A stretch of DNA of 64,000 bases. Source: Malaya genurostris (lineage: Eukaryota > Arthropoda > Insecta > Diptera > Culicidae). This document shows positions 50,206 to 61,715 of the stretch, in pieces. The stretch's first letter is position 1. Every line of letters starts with the position of its first letter. The DNA is taken from NCBI RefSeq assembly GCF_030247185.1, contig NC_080570.1, positions 79,406,840-79,470,839 of the forward strand, written 5' to 3'. Made by a program: the position numbers and the translations under genes. Below the pieces are notes generated by a model. That model did not search any database and had not been told where the DNA came from. It saw only the letters and a program-made list of their open reading frames with translations.

Positions 50206-51237
50206 AGTGAACCACACCACCCCCCTCCCCATTTTTCACGAGGTAGCCGATTTTTCAATAAGTGTTATTGTTTTGTAGTACAAGTGTCTACGAACATGTT
50301 CGTAAAATATTCGTCAAAATTCGAAATTTTTATACTATTTTTACTTACATGAACCAACATTTTCCAATGGATCGTATGAGACATTGTAATCTTGAGTTTA
50401 TCTTTGTCTTCGGGGCGACAGGTTTGGATAAGTAGGCATAGAAAATGATATTTTTCTTCTTCTAATATTTGTGTACGTACATCAGATAATTTATTAAATA
50501 TCATTTTACACGCTCGACTCTAGATTCTTCTGTCTTTTCTTGTGGTTTGAGCAGAATATTCCAACAACAAATTCTTCGTTATCAGAGAAAAAAATCTTGC
50601 ATTCAACTTTTCCTTAGTCAGTCGGTTTTCGATTCGATGTTACTGTTGTCTATTCTAAATGTCATGAATTCTTTACCCAATTGAAAAGATTATGCGCAAT
50701 TGGAATTCGATTGGTATTGATTTTCTGCAAACTAACTTTAGACGCGTGTTTTTTAACGGTCCCGTCTATTCCATAGCAAGCTTGCCGCACCATACCGATT
50801 CGTTTACGCGGTACACTTAGCATGCAACGCGCGTACACAAAAAATCAGATATTTTGAAAACCCTATTTGAAAACATATTTTTTTTTAATTTGATTTCGTA
50901 TGGAACCGTAAGACCTTTCATTTGAATCTAAGTTTGACAAAATCGGTTCAGCCATCTCCGAGTAAACCTAGTGAGATTATTTGACACATACACACACAGA
51001 CATTGCTCAGCTTGATAAACTGAGTCGAATGGTATATGACACTTGGAGAAAAATGTGGGGGGGGGGTCACTTCAGATATTTTCGAGATGGAATTCGAAAA
51101 TTGCCTGAGAGGTGGGAAAAAGCAGTAACTAGTGATTGACGAAACTTTGAGGAATCTTCAAAGTCTTTCATTAGAAATAAATGCCTTTTTGTCCCCATAA
51201 AAACGGACCGAATTAATTTGTATTCTCAATATTTAAT
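50206..51237. repeat. degenerate repeat text, no gene
   Basis: Around 50880-51050 are 'aaaatcggttcagccatctc' and 'cgagtcgaatggtatatgac'-type blocks of the common family. A run of 10 Gs is at 51058-51067. Confidence 0.5.
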
Positions 51238-51330
51238 AAAAATAACTTTAAGGTCGTTCGCCTTTTCAGATCAGAAAAACTTTCTGACCCTATGTGCGAG
51301 GCATCGACTTACCCATCACGCTTACAGATC
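51238..51330 (-). mobile_element. SINE family 1, internally deleted copy
   Basis: Plus-strand text 'taaggtcgttcgcc', 'aaaaactttctgaccctatg' and 'catcgacttacccatcacgc' matches 37830-37940, but the B-box section between them is gone. Confidence 0.65.
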
Positions 51331-52885
51331 AGTTTCATACAGACTTAGCTACGTTTTTTTCAGTGTTTGTATGACTAAGCTTTAATAAAGGGGAAAGTTA
51401 ATTATGTTGGGAAATTTATGAGTAGATCTGAAAATGAATTGAATGAAGGAAGTATACATTAATACAGGTTCTCTTGGTTATGCACCTTTGGGTCATTCGG
51501 TTTCGATTGGTTTTGAGTACTCAACTGTAAGCTTTTTGTCAGATCATCAATTTTTGGCAGAATTTTACACACAAAACTAATATACATTGATTGGGGGTTT
51601 TACTACGTGCTGTGGTCAGAAAAAAACTTTGGTCTTGAATCCTGCCTGTAGTTCATCTTGGCATAGATTTTGTCGTTCGTGAGGAGATATATGTACTACT
51701 AAAGAGTCAAAGCTCGATTTTACGAAATACTACGAAAAGAGTCAGTTTTTACATAAACTAACAATTCAATCTTTTTTCTTTTTCATATAAACATAAATAT
51801 CCTAATGCTCAGAGTCTCTGGTAGTCTAGTAAGAATTTAGACATAGCCTGCATTAAATACATACCCAATGTAATAATTACAGTACGTATCGCTTTTACAA
51901 CAAACGAACGAATTGTGTTCAAAGATAAGTTGAGCAATGCACGCACCAGTCCAGTCATTGACATTGAAAAACATGTGGTTTCTATTATTATTTATCCTGC
52001 GAATGCCGCAATCTAAGGGTAGGAGGGAGGTGACCCACACCGTTGGGTAAGTTGTTTTACACATTTTAGTGAAGCAACGAAGTATGCAGTCCGTGTCGGC
52101 GTACTATTTATGTATTCAGTTTAATGAACTTATGCAGGCTAGCGATTTGTTAGTCATCATTTGATTTGAACATCAAGTACAGCTGCTTCGGCTACAAGTT
52201 ATGGACAAATATCCTGGTCATTAACGTGAATTAACTCTGTAGGACGCATTGTTCGATGGACGTCTTGAGTATTCGAATATCGTCCGCAAAGTAAAACTTG
52301 TAATTACTTTATGTGGTATTTTTGCATACATGATAAATATATTTGAATTTCTAGGATTACCCTAACTTCATTACCTTTAATCGTTTACCTCATAGTTTTA
52401 ATAAGTAATTTTTTTTTAATTTTAAATTTCCAAATGTTTAATTATTGCATGTTTGCAAAACGGATAACTTATTTAGAAGTATGATTCATTTTGTTTATTT
52501 ATTAGTATTAGTATTTAATACTTGCTTATTTACTAGTATTGGTATTTATTAATTGCTAAATCGTAAATCTACACGAGATTCTATGAAAAAATATTCAAAC
52601 CTTAAAAATTAATCTGTTACAACGACTTATTAAGCTGCATTAAAATTCAATCGCATGAATTACCCTATTATAATTGTATTTTTTGAAGCTGCCTTATGCA
52701 ATGTGATGGAGAAAGTGTGTCATATATTTTCCAAATGATAAAATAATGCAATTATTTCGAGATGTTTAATATAACATACATCCTAAAGCCATTAAAAATT
52801 CAGGTGTAAGGGTCGCTAATGGAATAATGTAAACCAGTGTTCATCCAGCTCATTTTGTGAAGTTGTGCCATTTTTGTGCAAAACC
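51331..52885. other. AT-rich DNA, no gene seen
   Basis: No coding exon or structured repeat was recognised. Confidence 0.4.
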
Positions 52886-53017
52886 TACACTGAAAATAAT
52901 TTCTACCTATTTTTTGATGAGAAATCACTCATTGTCGAGCTCTTCTATAAGCTACCCTAAATTAGGTCTTTATCTACTCAAACTTTGAGTTGATCGGTAA
53001 AAATGGGTAGCGTGCTT
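52886..53017. mobile_element. left half of a MITE interrupted by LINE 3' ends
   Basis: Starts TACACTGAAAATAATTTCTA and contains 'ctaccctaaattaggt' and 'aaaatgggtagcg'. The matching right end is at 55790-55894 ('acccaaaattaggtagcgg' to 'agagtgta'). The family is related in style to the TA-flanked element at 11490-12232. Confidence 0.45.
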
Positions 53018-53035
53018 TGTTATGGCATAACACTT

Positions 53036-53580
53036 GTACTAAGCTTCTAGTATTTATTTTTCGCGTAACCAAAAACTTTGTCAATGTACACTGCCTTAAG
53101 GCAGTTTATTGTGCACTAGTCCGTTCGACGCTTGAATATGGCGCTATTATTTGGTCACCTTACTATCAAATCGACGATGAGCGCGTCGAAGCTATCCAGC
53201 GAAAATTTGTTCGGTTTTCTCTACGCAATCTACCATGGAACGACCCTGCAAATCTACCTAGTTACCAAGATCGCTGTAAACTTATAGGCTTGGATCTATT
53301 ATCTGCTCGTAGGAATGTCTCAAAAGCAGTTTTTATAGCCGATTTGTTACAATCACGTATCAATTGTCCCGAACTCTTACAATTAATTAATTTCGACATT
53401 CATCGTCGTAGTCTGCGTTATCACCTCTTTTTAAGATTACCTTCCGCCAGAACAAACTATGGATTCAATGAGCCGTTTACTAGTATGTGTCGTTTATTCG
53501 TTAACTTATATAATGTCTTCGATTTTCATGTATCTCGAAATGTAATCAAACGATTGTTTCTTAGTCACTTATCATGTTAG
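53036..53580 (+). CDS. LINE reverse transcriptase C-terminus (Jockey/CR1 type), 5'-truncated
   Basis: A clean frame of about 180 codons. It has FRVTKNFVNVHCLKAVYCAL, VRSTLEYGAIIWSPYYQIDD, ERVEAIQRKFVRFSLRNLPW and RRNVSKAVFIADLLQSRINC, ending FDFHVSRNVIKRLFLSHLSC at the natural stop 53578-53580. This is the thumb and C-terminal part of a Jockey/CR1-type RT. There are no stops or frameshifts, so it inserted recently, as the usual 5'-truncated copy. It cannot encode RT activity because the palm is absent. A 3' UTR with a stem-loop follows. Confidence 0.8.
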
Positions 53581-53604
53581 TTTTAGAATCAAAGATTGGT
53601 ACAA

Positions 53605-53705
53605 AGATGAGGAGGTTTTATGCCTACTGGAGGCAGAGGTTTCTCAATTCTCAACTCCAGTAGGCTTTTCCCTGCTCCATATACATGCATACATACATTA
53701 TTGTA
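53605..53705 (+). mobile_element. 3' UTR stem-loop and tail of the LINE
   Basis: 'ttttatgcctactggag' and 'ctccagtaggctttt' form a stem at 53614-53668, and the tail is an 'acatgcatacatacat' repeat. The same stem-loop is found at 55676-55730 in another copy, so it is a conserved 3' element, probably read by the element's RT. Confidence 0.7.
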
Positions 53706-53724
53706 TTTTTGTTCAACCCCCACT

Positions 53725-53935
53725 CCTCTCCACCATTCTTCATTGGAAACTAACTAGATTCGCCCGCCGAAATTAACCCGGTCGTCATTTCTTCTTTCTC
53801 TCTGTCTTCCACCATGCATTCTTCGATCACTAATTAGATCTACATGCCGATTCTAAACCCGTCGTTTTCTCTGCCTTCCACCATCTTTTTGGTCACTAAT
53901 TAGATCTTCATGCCGATTCTAACACAGTTGCTAGC
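53725..53935 (+). repeat. about 60-75-bp tandem motif array
   Basis: Three units carry 'ccaccat', 'ttc(a/g)at', '(g)aaactaact/actaatta', 'gat(t/c)(c/t)', then 'ccgattctaa' and 'cgtc'. The same motifs, less regular, occur in the 3' UTR at 20777-20880. Confidence 0.6.
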
Positions 53936-54279
53936 CCACGCTCGTCTACCACCTTCTCCACCAACCCTTGTATATATTCCCACTCTTTTCTTCTCACTCA
54001 CTTTTAATGTGGAACACATTTTTGTTTTCTATATAGCGGTGCAAACTAGAAACTCAAGAAAAATACACGTAGAAATGTGGTCAGGTTTTGAACAATTACA
54101 GCTCAGTCAATTTTGTATCAATGATTAATATTATGTCACCATTTGATTGGAAATATTTCTACGTATTGATTTGAATGTTCATAGCCATGTATTTTTAATT
54201 TTATATCATTGAAATGTTGATTAATAGTTAGCAGTGTCCTATTTTGGCTGCAAAAAATCTCCGGCATACCGGATTTCCC

Positions 54280-54470
54280 TGCCATAGTCGACGGTTTTGA
54301 AGGAGTAAGCGATATATCAAAGGGAAAGCAGCGCTCTGATTGGTCAATCGATGCAAAAGCGAAGCTGTTGGGAGCACACGAAGCTATAAATATAAGCAAA
54401 AATATAGCTAACGTTTCAGTCTTACACGTAGCTTGCTAGAGGTAGGTTGTTGCTATACAGCAAGACAAAA
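54280..54470 (+). promoter_or_regulatory. candidate promoter-like segment (CCAAT and TATA motifs)
   Basis: 'gctctgattggtcaatcg' (inverted CCAAT, 54334) is followed 50 bases on by 'gaagctataaatataag' (TATA-like, 54380) and 30 bases later by 'gtttcagtctt' (54411), an initiator-like site. The spacing is right for a polymerase II promoter. No recognisable coding sequence follows, so it may be a solo promoter or repeat. Confidence 0.3.
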
Positions 54471-55559
54471 AGTGCCATAAAACGATTTGAAGCTTTAATT
54501 GGTATGCTCTGATCTTGTGTCATGCAAGATTGGATGAAATCCCATGTTATGTCGTTTCGCCTGAGAAATTGACAATTACCTCAGGGTAAATTTTGAGTGC
54601 ATAAGACTAATTTCTAATTTATATAAGATGAACTCGATTGATAATGAGAAATATTTTATCGCTTCAACCGAAATCGCAAAATGGTAGTAATGGTAGAGAA
54701 ACGCTATAAAAATAACTGCTTGCATACAAAACTTGAACACAAGCTTGGTGAAGAGAAGCTTAAATATCGATATCCGTATCGCAAGCATGTACAAACAATT
54801 AATTGTATACATTTGGGCTATTGATGTAATTTCGTCGGCTACAAAACAAATACAAATCACGACTATTAGGTTGTTCGCAACGCTGTTTTATTTCATATGG
54901 ACTGATCTACTTTAGATCTACAACTGAAACATGTCAATCACGACGCGGAGATTTAGTTCTATTTTTCAAGTACAAATTTTAAACAGATTTAAAACTGCTC
55001 GACGAAATTGTTTTAAATTAATGAATATTTGAAACACGAATAGAACACAGTTTTAATTTTTTTTTTGCGTGAGCGTCTGTTACGAAATCTGAGAGACGAG
55101 ATGTCAAAGCGTCGAATGACAATCAATGAAATCATTAATTTAGTTTGTTTGTCTCTGATTTGAAACAGTGAAGTGAATAGACACAACACCAATACATTCA
55201 CAGAAATATATATAACAAATTTTAAATCTTTCCGTTGAGATCGTCAAGCTCGAGTTTTATTTTTGACAGTTTTAAATTATACAACAGTATATCATTTTAG
55301 AACAGATATCCATCACCGCGTTGCGAATAGCCTTAGAGTCTATATTCTGGGTTCGCGCGTTCGGTGTTGGTTCCTAATAAAGATCAATCTAAGCAGACTC
55401 TCGTGCATTTGCGGATTCAAAAGTGTGACGATTAATTGAAAATGTCAATCATTGGAAATTATGGTTGCCTTGTTTCACATCAACGGCTCGAAAAACCCCA
55501 TGGGGCTGATCCTTGTAGTTTTTAAGCAAGAGTGCTATTACTGCCATGTAAGGCTTAGC
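54471..55559. other. AT-rich DNA, no gene seen
   Basis: Short frames on both strands at 54576-54915 have no motif. No repeat was recognised. Confidence 0.35.
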
Positions 55560-55775
55560 GTCATCAATTAGTTATAGGGTTATAGATTTAGTTTTAATTG
55601 TTAGTTTCAATTGTTAGTAATAAGTCTAAATGTATCTGTTGGATCATTGTAATCTGTTGATACAAATAATGAGAAGGTTTTATGCCTGCTGGAGAGAGAG
55701 ATTACCAAATTTCATCTCCATCGGGCTTTTCCCTTGCTCCATAAATAAAAATAAAATAAAATAAATAAAAATACT
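55560..55775 (+). mobile_element. LINE 3' end, 5'-truncated copy
   Basis: Carries the same 3' stem-loop as 53605 ('ttttatgcctgctggag', then 'tctccatcgggctttt') and 'cccttgctccat', ending in an (aaat)n/(aaata)n-type tail. Only the 3' UTR is present. Confidence 0.7.
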
Positions 55776-55789
55776 AAACTTACATTTAC

Positions 55790-55894
55790 CTAAATTTTGA
55801 GGTCATCACCCGTTACCCAAAATTGGGGAGATTCACTTTAGTTGATTTTGGGTAGGTTTTGACCCAAAATTAGGTAGCGGCTGGTAAGAGTGTA
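55790..55894. mobile_element. right half of the interrupted MITE
   Basis: 'acccgttacccaaaattggg' and 'cccaaaattaggtagcgg' are the counterparts of the motifs at 52886-53017, ending 'taagagtgta'. Confidence 0.45.
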
Positions 55895-56810
55895 ATTGTC
55901 AAGATATACAAATAAAATTACGTTATTCTGAGATATTTTTCAATAAACACTAAAAAGGTATTAGCAGAATTGAAATTTAATCATATTATTTGGAAAATTC
56001 TGTGTCAATTGTCAAATGATATTTTATTTTCGCTTGGTACTGAGTATTTATTTTCTTTTGAGAGTTATTTCTTCTATTTGATCAAAGGCAATAAATATGA
56101 GTCGTGAAACCAGAAGATCGTAAATTCATAATAATTATGCGCAATGAAGGTAAAACGATTGCAGCAATACGTACCACGACTGTTTGCTAGAAACGAATCA
56201 ACAATAAGAAGCGTATATTAGAGGTATCACGATGCAGAATAAGTTATAAGGTACAAGAAGAGAGCTGATCGTCCAACAGTTCTTGTCAGCAAGAATCCGC
56301 ATACAACATCTTCTGGAATTGCAGCTGGAATAAAGCAGGAAAAAGGGCAACACCGTATGCAACAGAATCCAAGGATCTCAAAAAGGCAAGGTGGTGTCGC
56401 AAATCAAATACAGAGCTTGTGCTGCAAAACATGAAACCTACCAATTTACTCTTATCTCGATAAGACTTAGAGCCGTCTTGAGCTAGTTTGAAATTCGATC
56501 TGTATCTAACGGAGAAAACAGATAGAAAAACTGACATGTGAATTCAACTATGTATTGAAAACCGCGAAAGTGTTACGTCAGAGACGGGACTCGAACTCGT
56601 AGATAGCTCCTAACCGGGAAGATTGTATTTTCCAATTAAACTACCTTCCATATAAAAACACATGAAGAGAAAGCCCAATTGACTAGAAGAACCAAGAATG
56701 TTTCGCTTTACTGAACCACCACAGTATTTAATTAAACCTACCTTCTTTGAGGTTCGTGTTAAGACATAAAGCAGTATTGAACTCAATTTTATGCACACCC
56801 CTACTAACAA
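55895..56810. other. no gene recognised
   Basis: GC slightly higher around 56150-56450 with fragments such as 'cgattgcagcaatacgtacc', which might be decayed transposase, but no motif could be secured. Confidence 0.35.
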
Positions 56811-57045
56811 GCAACGTCCCGGGTTGGCGGTTCAATGCTTAGGGCACTGGTCTTACAAACCAGTTGTCGTATGCTCGAGCCCCGACTTGGAAGGATTCGT
56901 AGTGTCAGTAGGATCGTATCACCAGCCATGCAATGGTTCTGTACACTCTGAATCGGCTGCGAAGTCTTTTGAAACAGAAGGTCAAATTCCACTACAGGAA
57001 TGTAATACCTTTGGTAATAATGCCTAACTAACTAACTAAATAACT
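56811..57045 (+). mobile_element. tRNA-derived SINE (family 2), best copy
   Basis: The head runs 'ggttggcggttcaatgctta', 'gggcactggtcttacaaacc', 'gtatgctcgagcccc' (A- and B-box positions), resembling a tRNA without a paired acceptor stem. The body has 'gtcagtaggatcgtatcacc', 'gttctgtacactctgaatcg' and 'ggtcaaattccactacagg'. It ends in a (taac)n tail at 57028-57049. Flanking 'aacaagcaac' and 'aacgagcaac' may be an imperfect target duplication. Confidence 0.8.
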
Positions 57046-57214
57046 AACGAGCAACAGGCCGAGAGAAAAATGAACATACATGAAACAGCGAAAAATGAAA
57101 ATTTGTTGAAAGTATAGAGGAGAGTAACAGCAACACTCTGGGCGATCTGATTTCAAAAATTTTAAATTTTCGCCTGTTCATGCATTTTCATCTTTTCTCT
57201 CCGTCTGTTAATCG

Positions 57215-57530
57215 TTAGTATCTAGAGATGGGTATAAAATTAAAGCTCTCGTCGATTATGGTGGATGTAGTGCTTTGGTGTTCCTTAATGAAATTACAGA
57301 CAAAAACCTTCACCTGAAGTATTTTGAAGTAAAATGTGAAGGTGAAAAAATAAACATTGGGGAAAGTTCTTATTTCCAGTACAGCAATGTTCCAAAACAT
57401 ACTGCCCAAAGTTACAATAGGTCCGACGTTTCGTGCATTAGACTTCACACTTCACTGCGGTTAGAAACTAACCGCAAGTCTCGAAGTCGAATTCGAAAAA
57501 AAAAAATTTTTGGTAACAGCAGATCTTGAC
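57215..57530 (+). pseudogene. possible retropepsin-like fragment
   Basis: The frame from about 57231 reads YKIKALVDYGGCSALVFLNE. The hydrophobic-Asp-x-Gly-Gly context resembles the active-site turn of LTR-element proteases, but the residue after Asp is Tyr instead of Thr or Ser. The frame runs into repeat DNA at 57480. Weak evidence. Confidence 0.3.
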
Positions 57531-58625
57531 GTTTTTTGCATTTCAAGGACATTTGAAAAAAATAAGTGACTTTTCCCTGTATTCCAGTAGTAGGAGTTTT
57601 GAGGGCTGTATGACTGGGAGCAAAGTGAAACACGATTTTTATTACTGTTGTATGCACCAAAAATACCATGTTCAGCATCCTTTTTCATGACATTTGGCCT
57701 CGTTTCAGTTTTAGCACGATTTGGTTTTTGGCAGTATTCTGCTTACAGCAATTAATAACTGAAAGCACATGACTTCTTACACCCATATAATATATACCAT
57801 TTAATACTTTTTTCTTAGAAATGGCCTAACTGATTTCTATAAACTTAGATTCATATGAATGGTCCTATGTTCTCATTTCATGAAACTAATATCAACCGAT
57901 CAACGGCTGAACCGATTTCCCCCATCTAAGATTCAAATGAAATGGCCTGAGATCCCATAAAAATAGTTTTAATCAGATCCAACTTTTGGTTTAGGAGATA
58001 CAGGGTGATTAGTGTTACAATGTCAAGTTCACTTAAATTAATCCTGTTTATCATTCGGATTTCGATCCCAGAAAGTTCCCAACAATTTTATTTGCAACGC
58101 ACTACGATTTCTCAAAGATTCTTTGAGAAACCGTAGTGCGTTTCAAAAATTTTCAAAACTTTCGAATCAAATGGAATGATTTACAATCTCTTAGATGAAT
58201 TTGACTGACTTAGTCGAGCCCAATTTGCGAGCTCCGGCTCCAAAAGTATCGAGAATAGAGAAGCTCAATTGTTTCCCCAAAATAGGTCAAACGAATTTAA
58301 TGAACAAAAATTCAAATTGCTACGAACCGTTTTGGGTTATGCTTTTGCGTTATGCTGTTTTCTGAATACCGGTTCTGGAAGTACCGTAAATAAAGTCCGA
58401 AAACTTTAAAGTGGCACTCACTTCGACATCTCATGGAAGGTTTAATCGATTGTCACATATAAGAAATGATTTTATGGTTTCATACAACTTCTCTTTTCGA
58501 TCCGACTTGTAGTTCCGAAATTACAGGGAGATGAGTGATTGAAATTTCAAACTGTCATTCATAACGACAGTCTTTAGAAAAATTTCATGAAAACTAAAAA
58601 CAGCGAAGAATATTTGTGCATAAAG
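57480..58625 (+). repeat. single-arm copy of the 32.4-36.3 kb repeat
   Basis: Follows the left arm order: 'ttccagtagtaggagttttg', 'cacgatttttatta', 'atacagggtgattagtg', 'cgcactacgatttctcaaag', 'gaataccggttctggaagta', 'cttcgacatctcatgg', and finally 'gcatgcggattgac'. No mirrored arm follows; a 243-bp duplication begins at its end. Confidence 0.65.
58098..58140. repeat. near-perfect 43-bp palindrome
   Basis: 21-bp arms beginning 'cgcactacgatttctcaaag' with one mismatch and a one-base centre. Confidence 0.9.
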
Positions 58626-58868
58626 CGCATGCGGATTGACAACTGAAGGCAATTATGCTTGCCGAACGGCACGTGTGAGATCAATCTGCTATCGCTTAGT
58701 TTTTAATAATAAAGTTCCGTTTCCTGGAAAACTAATTACATCGTTTTTGTTTTCAAATAGTATCCCACTGAATGATGACAACGATGGTAACAATGATAAT
58801 TGTGGTGATGATTTCCAGAGCAATTATATAAGCGTAAACACCAGTTTCACGCGTAGGAGGGAGATTGT
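58626..58868 (+). repeat. 243-bp tandem duplication, unit 1
   Basis: Almost identical to 58869-59111; I see one base difference ('gaaggc' versus 'gaatgc'). Being 81 codons long, it keeps one frame open through both units (CRTARVRSICYRLVFNNKVP, then ITSFLFSNSIPLNDDNDGN). No protein family is recognised and no ATG opens the frame. Confidence 0.9.
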
Positions 58869-59111
58869 CGCATGCGGATTGACAACTGAATGCAATTATG
58901 CTTGCCGAACGGCACGTGTGAGATCAATCTGCTATCGCTTAGTTTTTAATAATAAAGTTCCGTTTCCTGGAAAACTAATTACATCGTTTTTGTTTTCAAA
59001 TAGTATCCCACTGAATGATGACAACGATGGTAACAATGATAATTGTGGTGATGATTTCCAGAGCAATTATATAAGCGTAAACACCAGTTTCACGCGTAGG
59101 AGGGAGATTGT
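58869..59111 (+). repeat. 243-bp tandem duplication, unit 2
   Basis: Second copy, directly adjacent. The near identity points to a recent duplication or an assembly artefact. Confidence 0.9.
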
Positions 59112-59596
59112 TATATGAACATAGATAAACAAAAACCCACAAGGAAACAAGTTAAACAATAATTTGATTCAACGTAAGCGCAGGAACATTCATAAAGTGT
59201 ATGATAATATCGTTTGTACAGGATGGCCTTCCTAAACGGATATAATAGTGCCAGCCTTTCCGTCTTGCGGTATCATTCCGAGTCGAATTATAGCCACAAA
59301 CTAATCATCAATAGAAACATTGTTGTGCCAGTGTGAACAGAACTTGTGTGGTGACACTTACCGCTCTTTCAAACCAGGATAACGTGCTATGTGGCATCAG
59401 AATAGTTCATATATTACCGTATACATTGTTGCAATATGTGCACTATATCCCAAAGAAACTCAAAGTCAAATAAACTGTAAGGAATTACTTTAAATTATAT
59501 GTACCGTGTCACCATCAATGATTTACCATACACACAGATAATTTCTTTGCCTTGAATTTAGATTATCACGCATATTCCATTATTGCATTATATATA

Positions 59597-59889
<293 letters not shown>

Positions 59890-59908
59890 GTATATATTTG
59901 TATATATA

Positions 59909-60700
59909 TCAGGTGTACAACTTTGCTCCCGCCATTTTTTTTAAATTAAAAGTTTTATTGGGAAAAAGTGCTTACAGATGTATTATTCAGAGTATTGTCC
60001 GTCGCTAGCGACAACTTTCTCCCATCTTCCCGGCAATTTTCGGATCCCGGCTCGAAAAAAGGAGTCCTCTTATGACGCTATCCATGAAGCAATCCATTTT
60101 TCCAACTCTTTGAAGGATTGAAAATGTTGATCTGTCAGGCCGTGTGCCATCGAACGGAATAGGTGGAAGTCAGAAGGGGCGACATCTGGGGAATACGGTG
60201 GGTGGGGCAAGACTTCCCATTTCAGCGATTTCAGGTACTTTTTGACCACTTTTGCGACGTGAGACCGAGCATTGTTGTGTTGGAGGATGGCTTTGTCATG
60301 TCGCTCTTGATATTGAATCATGCCCAGGGCCTTGAGACGTTTTGAAATGGCTTGCTGACTCACTCCCAACGATTCGGCATGCTCTTCTTTGGTTTGGCAC
60401 GAATCTTCATCAAGCAATGCTTCTAGTTGTACATCTTTGAAGGTTTTTTCTCTTCCGCCACCATGTTTGTCTTCGACATCGAAATCACCATTTTTAAAAC
60501 GTCGAAACCACTCACGTTCTTTTACTCAGAGCAGCATCACCGTAATTTTCTGAGAGCACTCGATGTGCTTCAGCTGCATCTTTTTCGAATTGTAACAGAA
60601 AAGTAAAACTTCGCGCAAATGGCGAGAATTGGGCACATACATAGATATTTTCGAGCGTCAATAATACAAAAACAAGAACAACTGTCACTGAAATGGCCTG
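59909..60700 (-). mobile_element. mariner element with internal deletion
   Basis: The left edge 'aggtgtacaactttgctccc' at 59911, next to TA, looks like a mariner terminal repeat. The transposase lies on the minus strand. The right terminal repeat is not recognisable ('aaatggcctgga' near 60690 may be its remnant). Confidence 0.7.
60070..60600 (-). pseudogene. mariner transposase, internally deleted
   Basis: From the N-terminus on the minus strand: AAEAHRVLSENYGDAALSKR (60570 region), a frameshift, FRRFKNGDFDVEDKHGGG, then DSCQTKEEHAESLGVSQQAI and KRLKALGMIQ, the paired helix-turn-helix region. The protein then jumps directly to YQERHDKAILQHNNARSHVA, omitting about 120 residues that hold the first catalytic Asp. 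The second Asp is changed (HNN instead of HDN); the third is present in APSDFHLF. The end SMAHGLTDQHFQSFKELEKW is normal. It cannot be active. Confidence 0.85.
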
Positions 60701-60724
60701 GATAATATATATTCATGCTACAAG

Positions 60725-61715
60725 GGATCGACCAGGAGAATGTCGAGGACAGTCCGGCGATTCCGGTTGGAGCTTAACTTCCGGTTCGCGCCTCTACGAC
60801 CCAGGGCTGGTCTACGTCGCGAACTACTCGGCTAATCCCCGACGATGGATCTAGCCTACACCGATGGAAAAGTTCCTCGACGATGGAAGTTTCCCAGGGA
60901 CCGACGCTCCCGAAATCCGTGAACGGTTCGGACGGCAGGATGCCTGAGTCGGTCCAGTGATTCCGGTTGGAGGATGACTTCCGGTTCACTGGCGCCCGAC
61001 GATCCATACCGGAATTACGTCGTAATCTACTCATCTAATCCCCGTCGAAGGATCTAGACTACGCCGATGGAGAGCTCCCCGACGAAAGAGTTTCTCCCGA
61101 TACCGAATCTCGTGTTTTGACACACGGGACACTCGAATGAGTGCCGAGGTCGAGTGTGCTTACAGATGGAGCGTGGCTTCCGGTTCACTGACGCCCCGAC
61201 GACTCAACTTCGATGCTGTGGCTTCTACTCGGCTAGTCCCCGACGAAGGATCTAGTCTACACCGACAGAGAGTTCCCCGGCGAAGGAAGTTCTCCTGACA
61301 CCGACCATTCATGTTACGCTACCGGCACACTCGAATGAGTTCCGAGGTCGATCCGATGATTCCGGTTGGAGCATAGCTTCCGGTTCACTGGCGCCCCGAC
61401 TTCGGTGCTTTAGCTTCTACTTGGCTAGTCCCCGACAAAGGATCTATCTTACACCGGCGAAGAATTCCCCGGCGATGAAAGTTCTCCCGTAACCGTCGCA
61501 TCCGATGCCCGTGAACGGATCGATCGGCAGGATGCCTGGGTCGCTCGAATGATTCCGGTTGGAGGATGGCTTCCGGTTCACTGGCGCCCCGACGATCCAT
61601 ACCGGAGCTAATTTGCAATCTACTCGTCTACTCCCCGGGGAAGGATTTAGACTACACCGACGGAGAGTTCCCCGACAACGGAAAAAAACTCCCGAACCGA
61701 CTCTTGTTCGCAATC
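60725..61715 (+). repeat. ~200-bp GC-rich satellite, array A (5 units)
   Basis: Units marked by 'gattccggttggag' start at about 60761, 60961, 61160 (decayed), 61360 and 61553, steps of 193-200 bp. Each has 'cttccggttcactggcgcc', 'ccccgacgaaggatctag', 'acaccgacggagagttcccc' and 'cggcaggatgcctg'-type blocks. It is far GC-richer than the surroundings. Open frames in it are not protein-like. Confidence 0.85.

Noticed and set aside
56825..56895. tRNA gene with a B box and anticodon-like loop
   Set aside because: The acceptor ends do not pair and the same segment heads a dispersed repeat, so it is a SINE head. The same applies at 40.17 and 37.9 kb.
57231..57300. Active aspartic protease site
   Set aside because: Only a single weak motif with Tyr after Asp, no surrounding gag or RT frame; reported as a possible fragment only.
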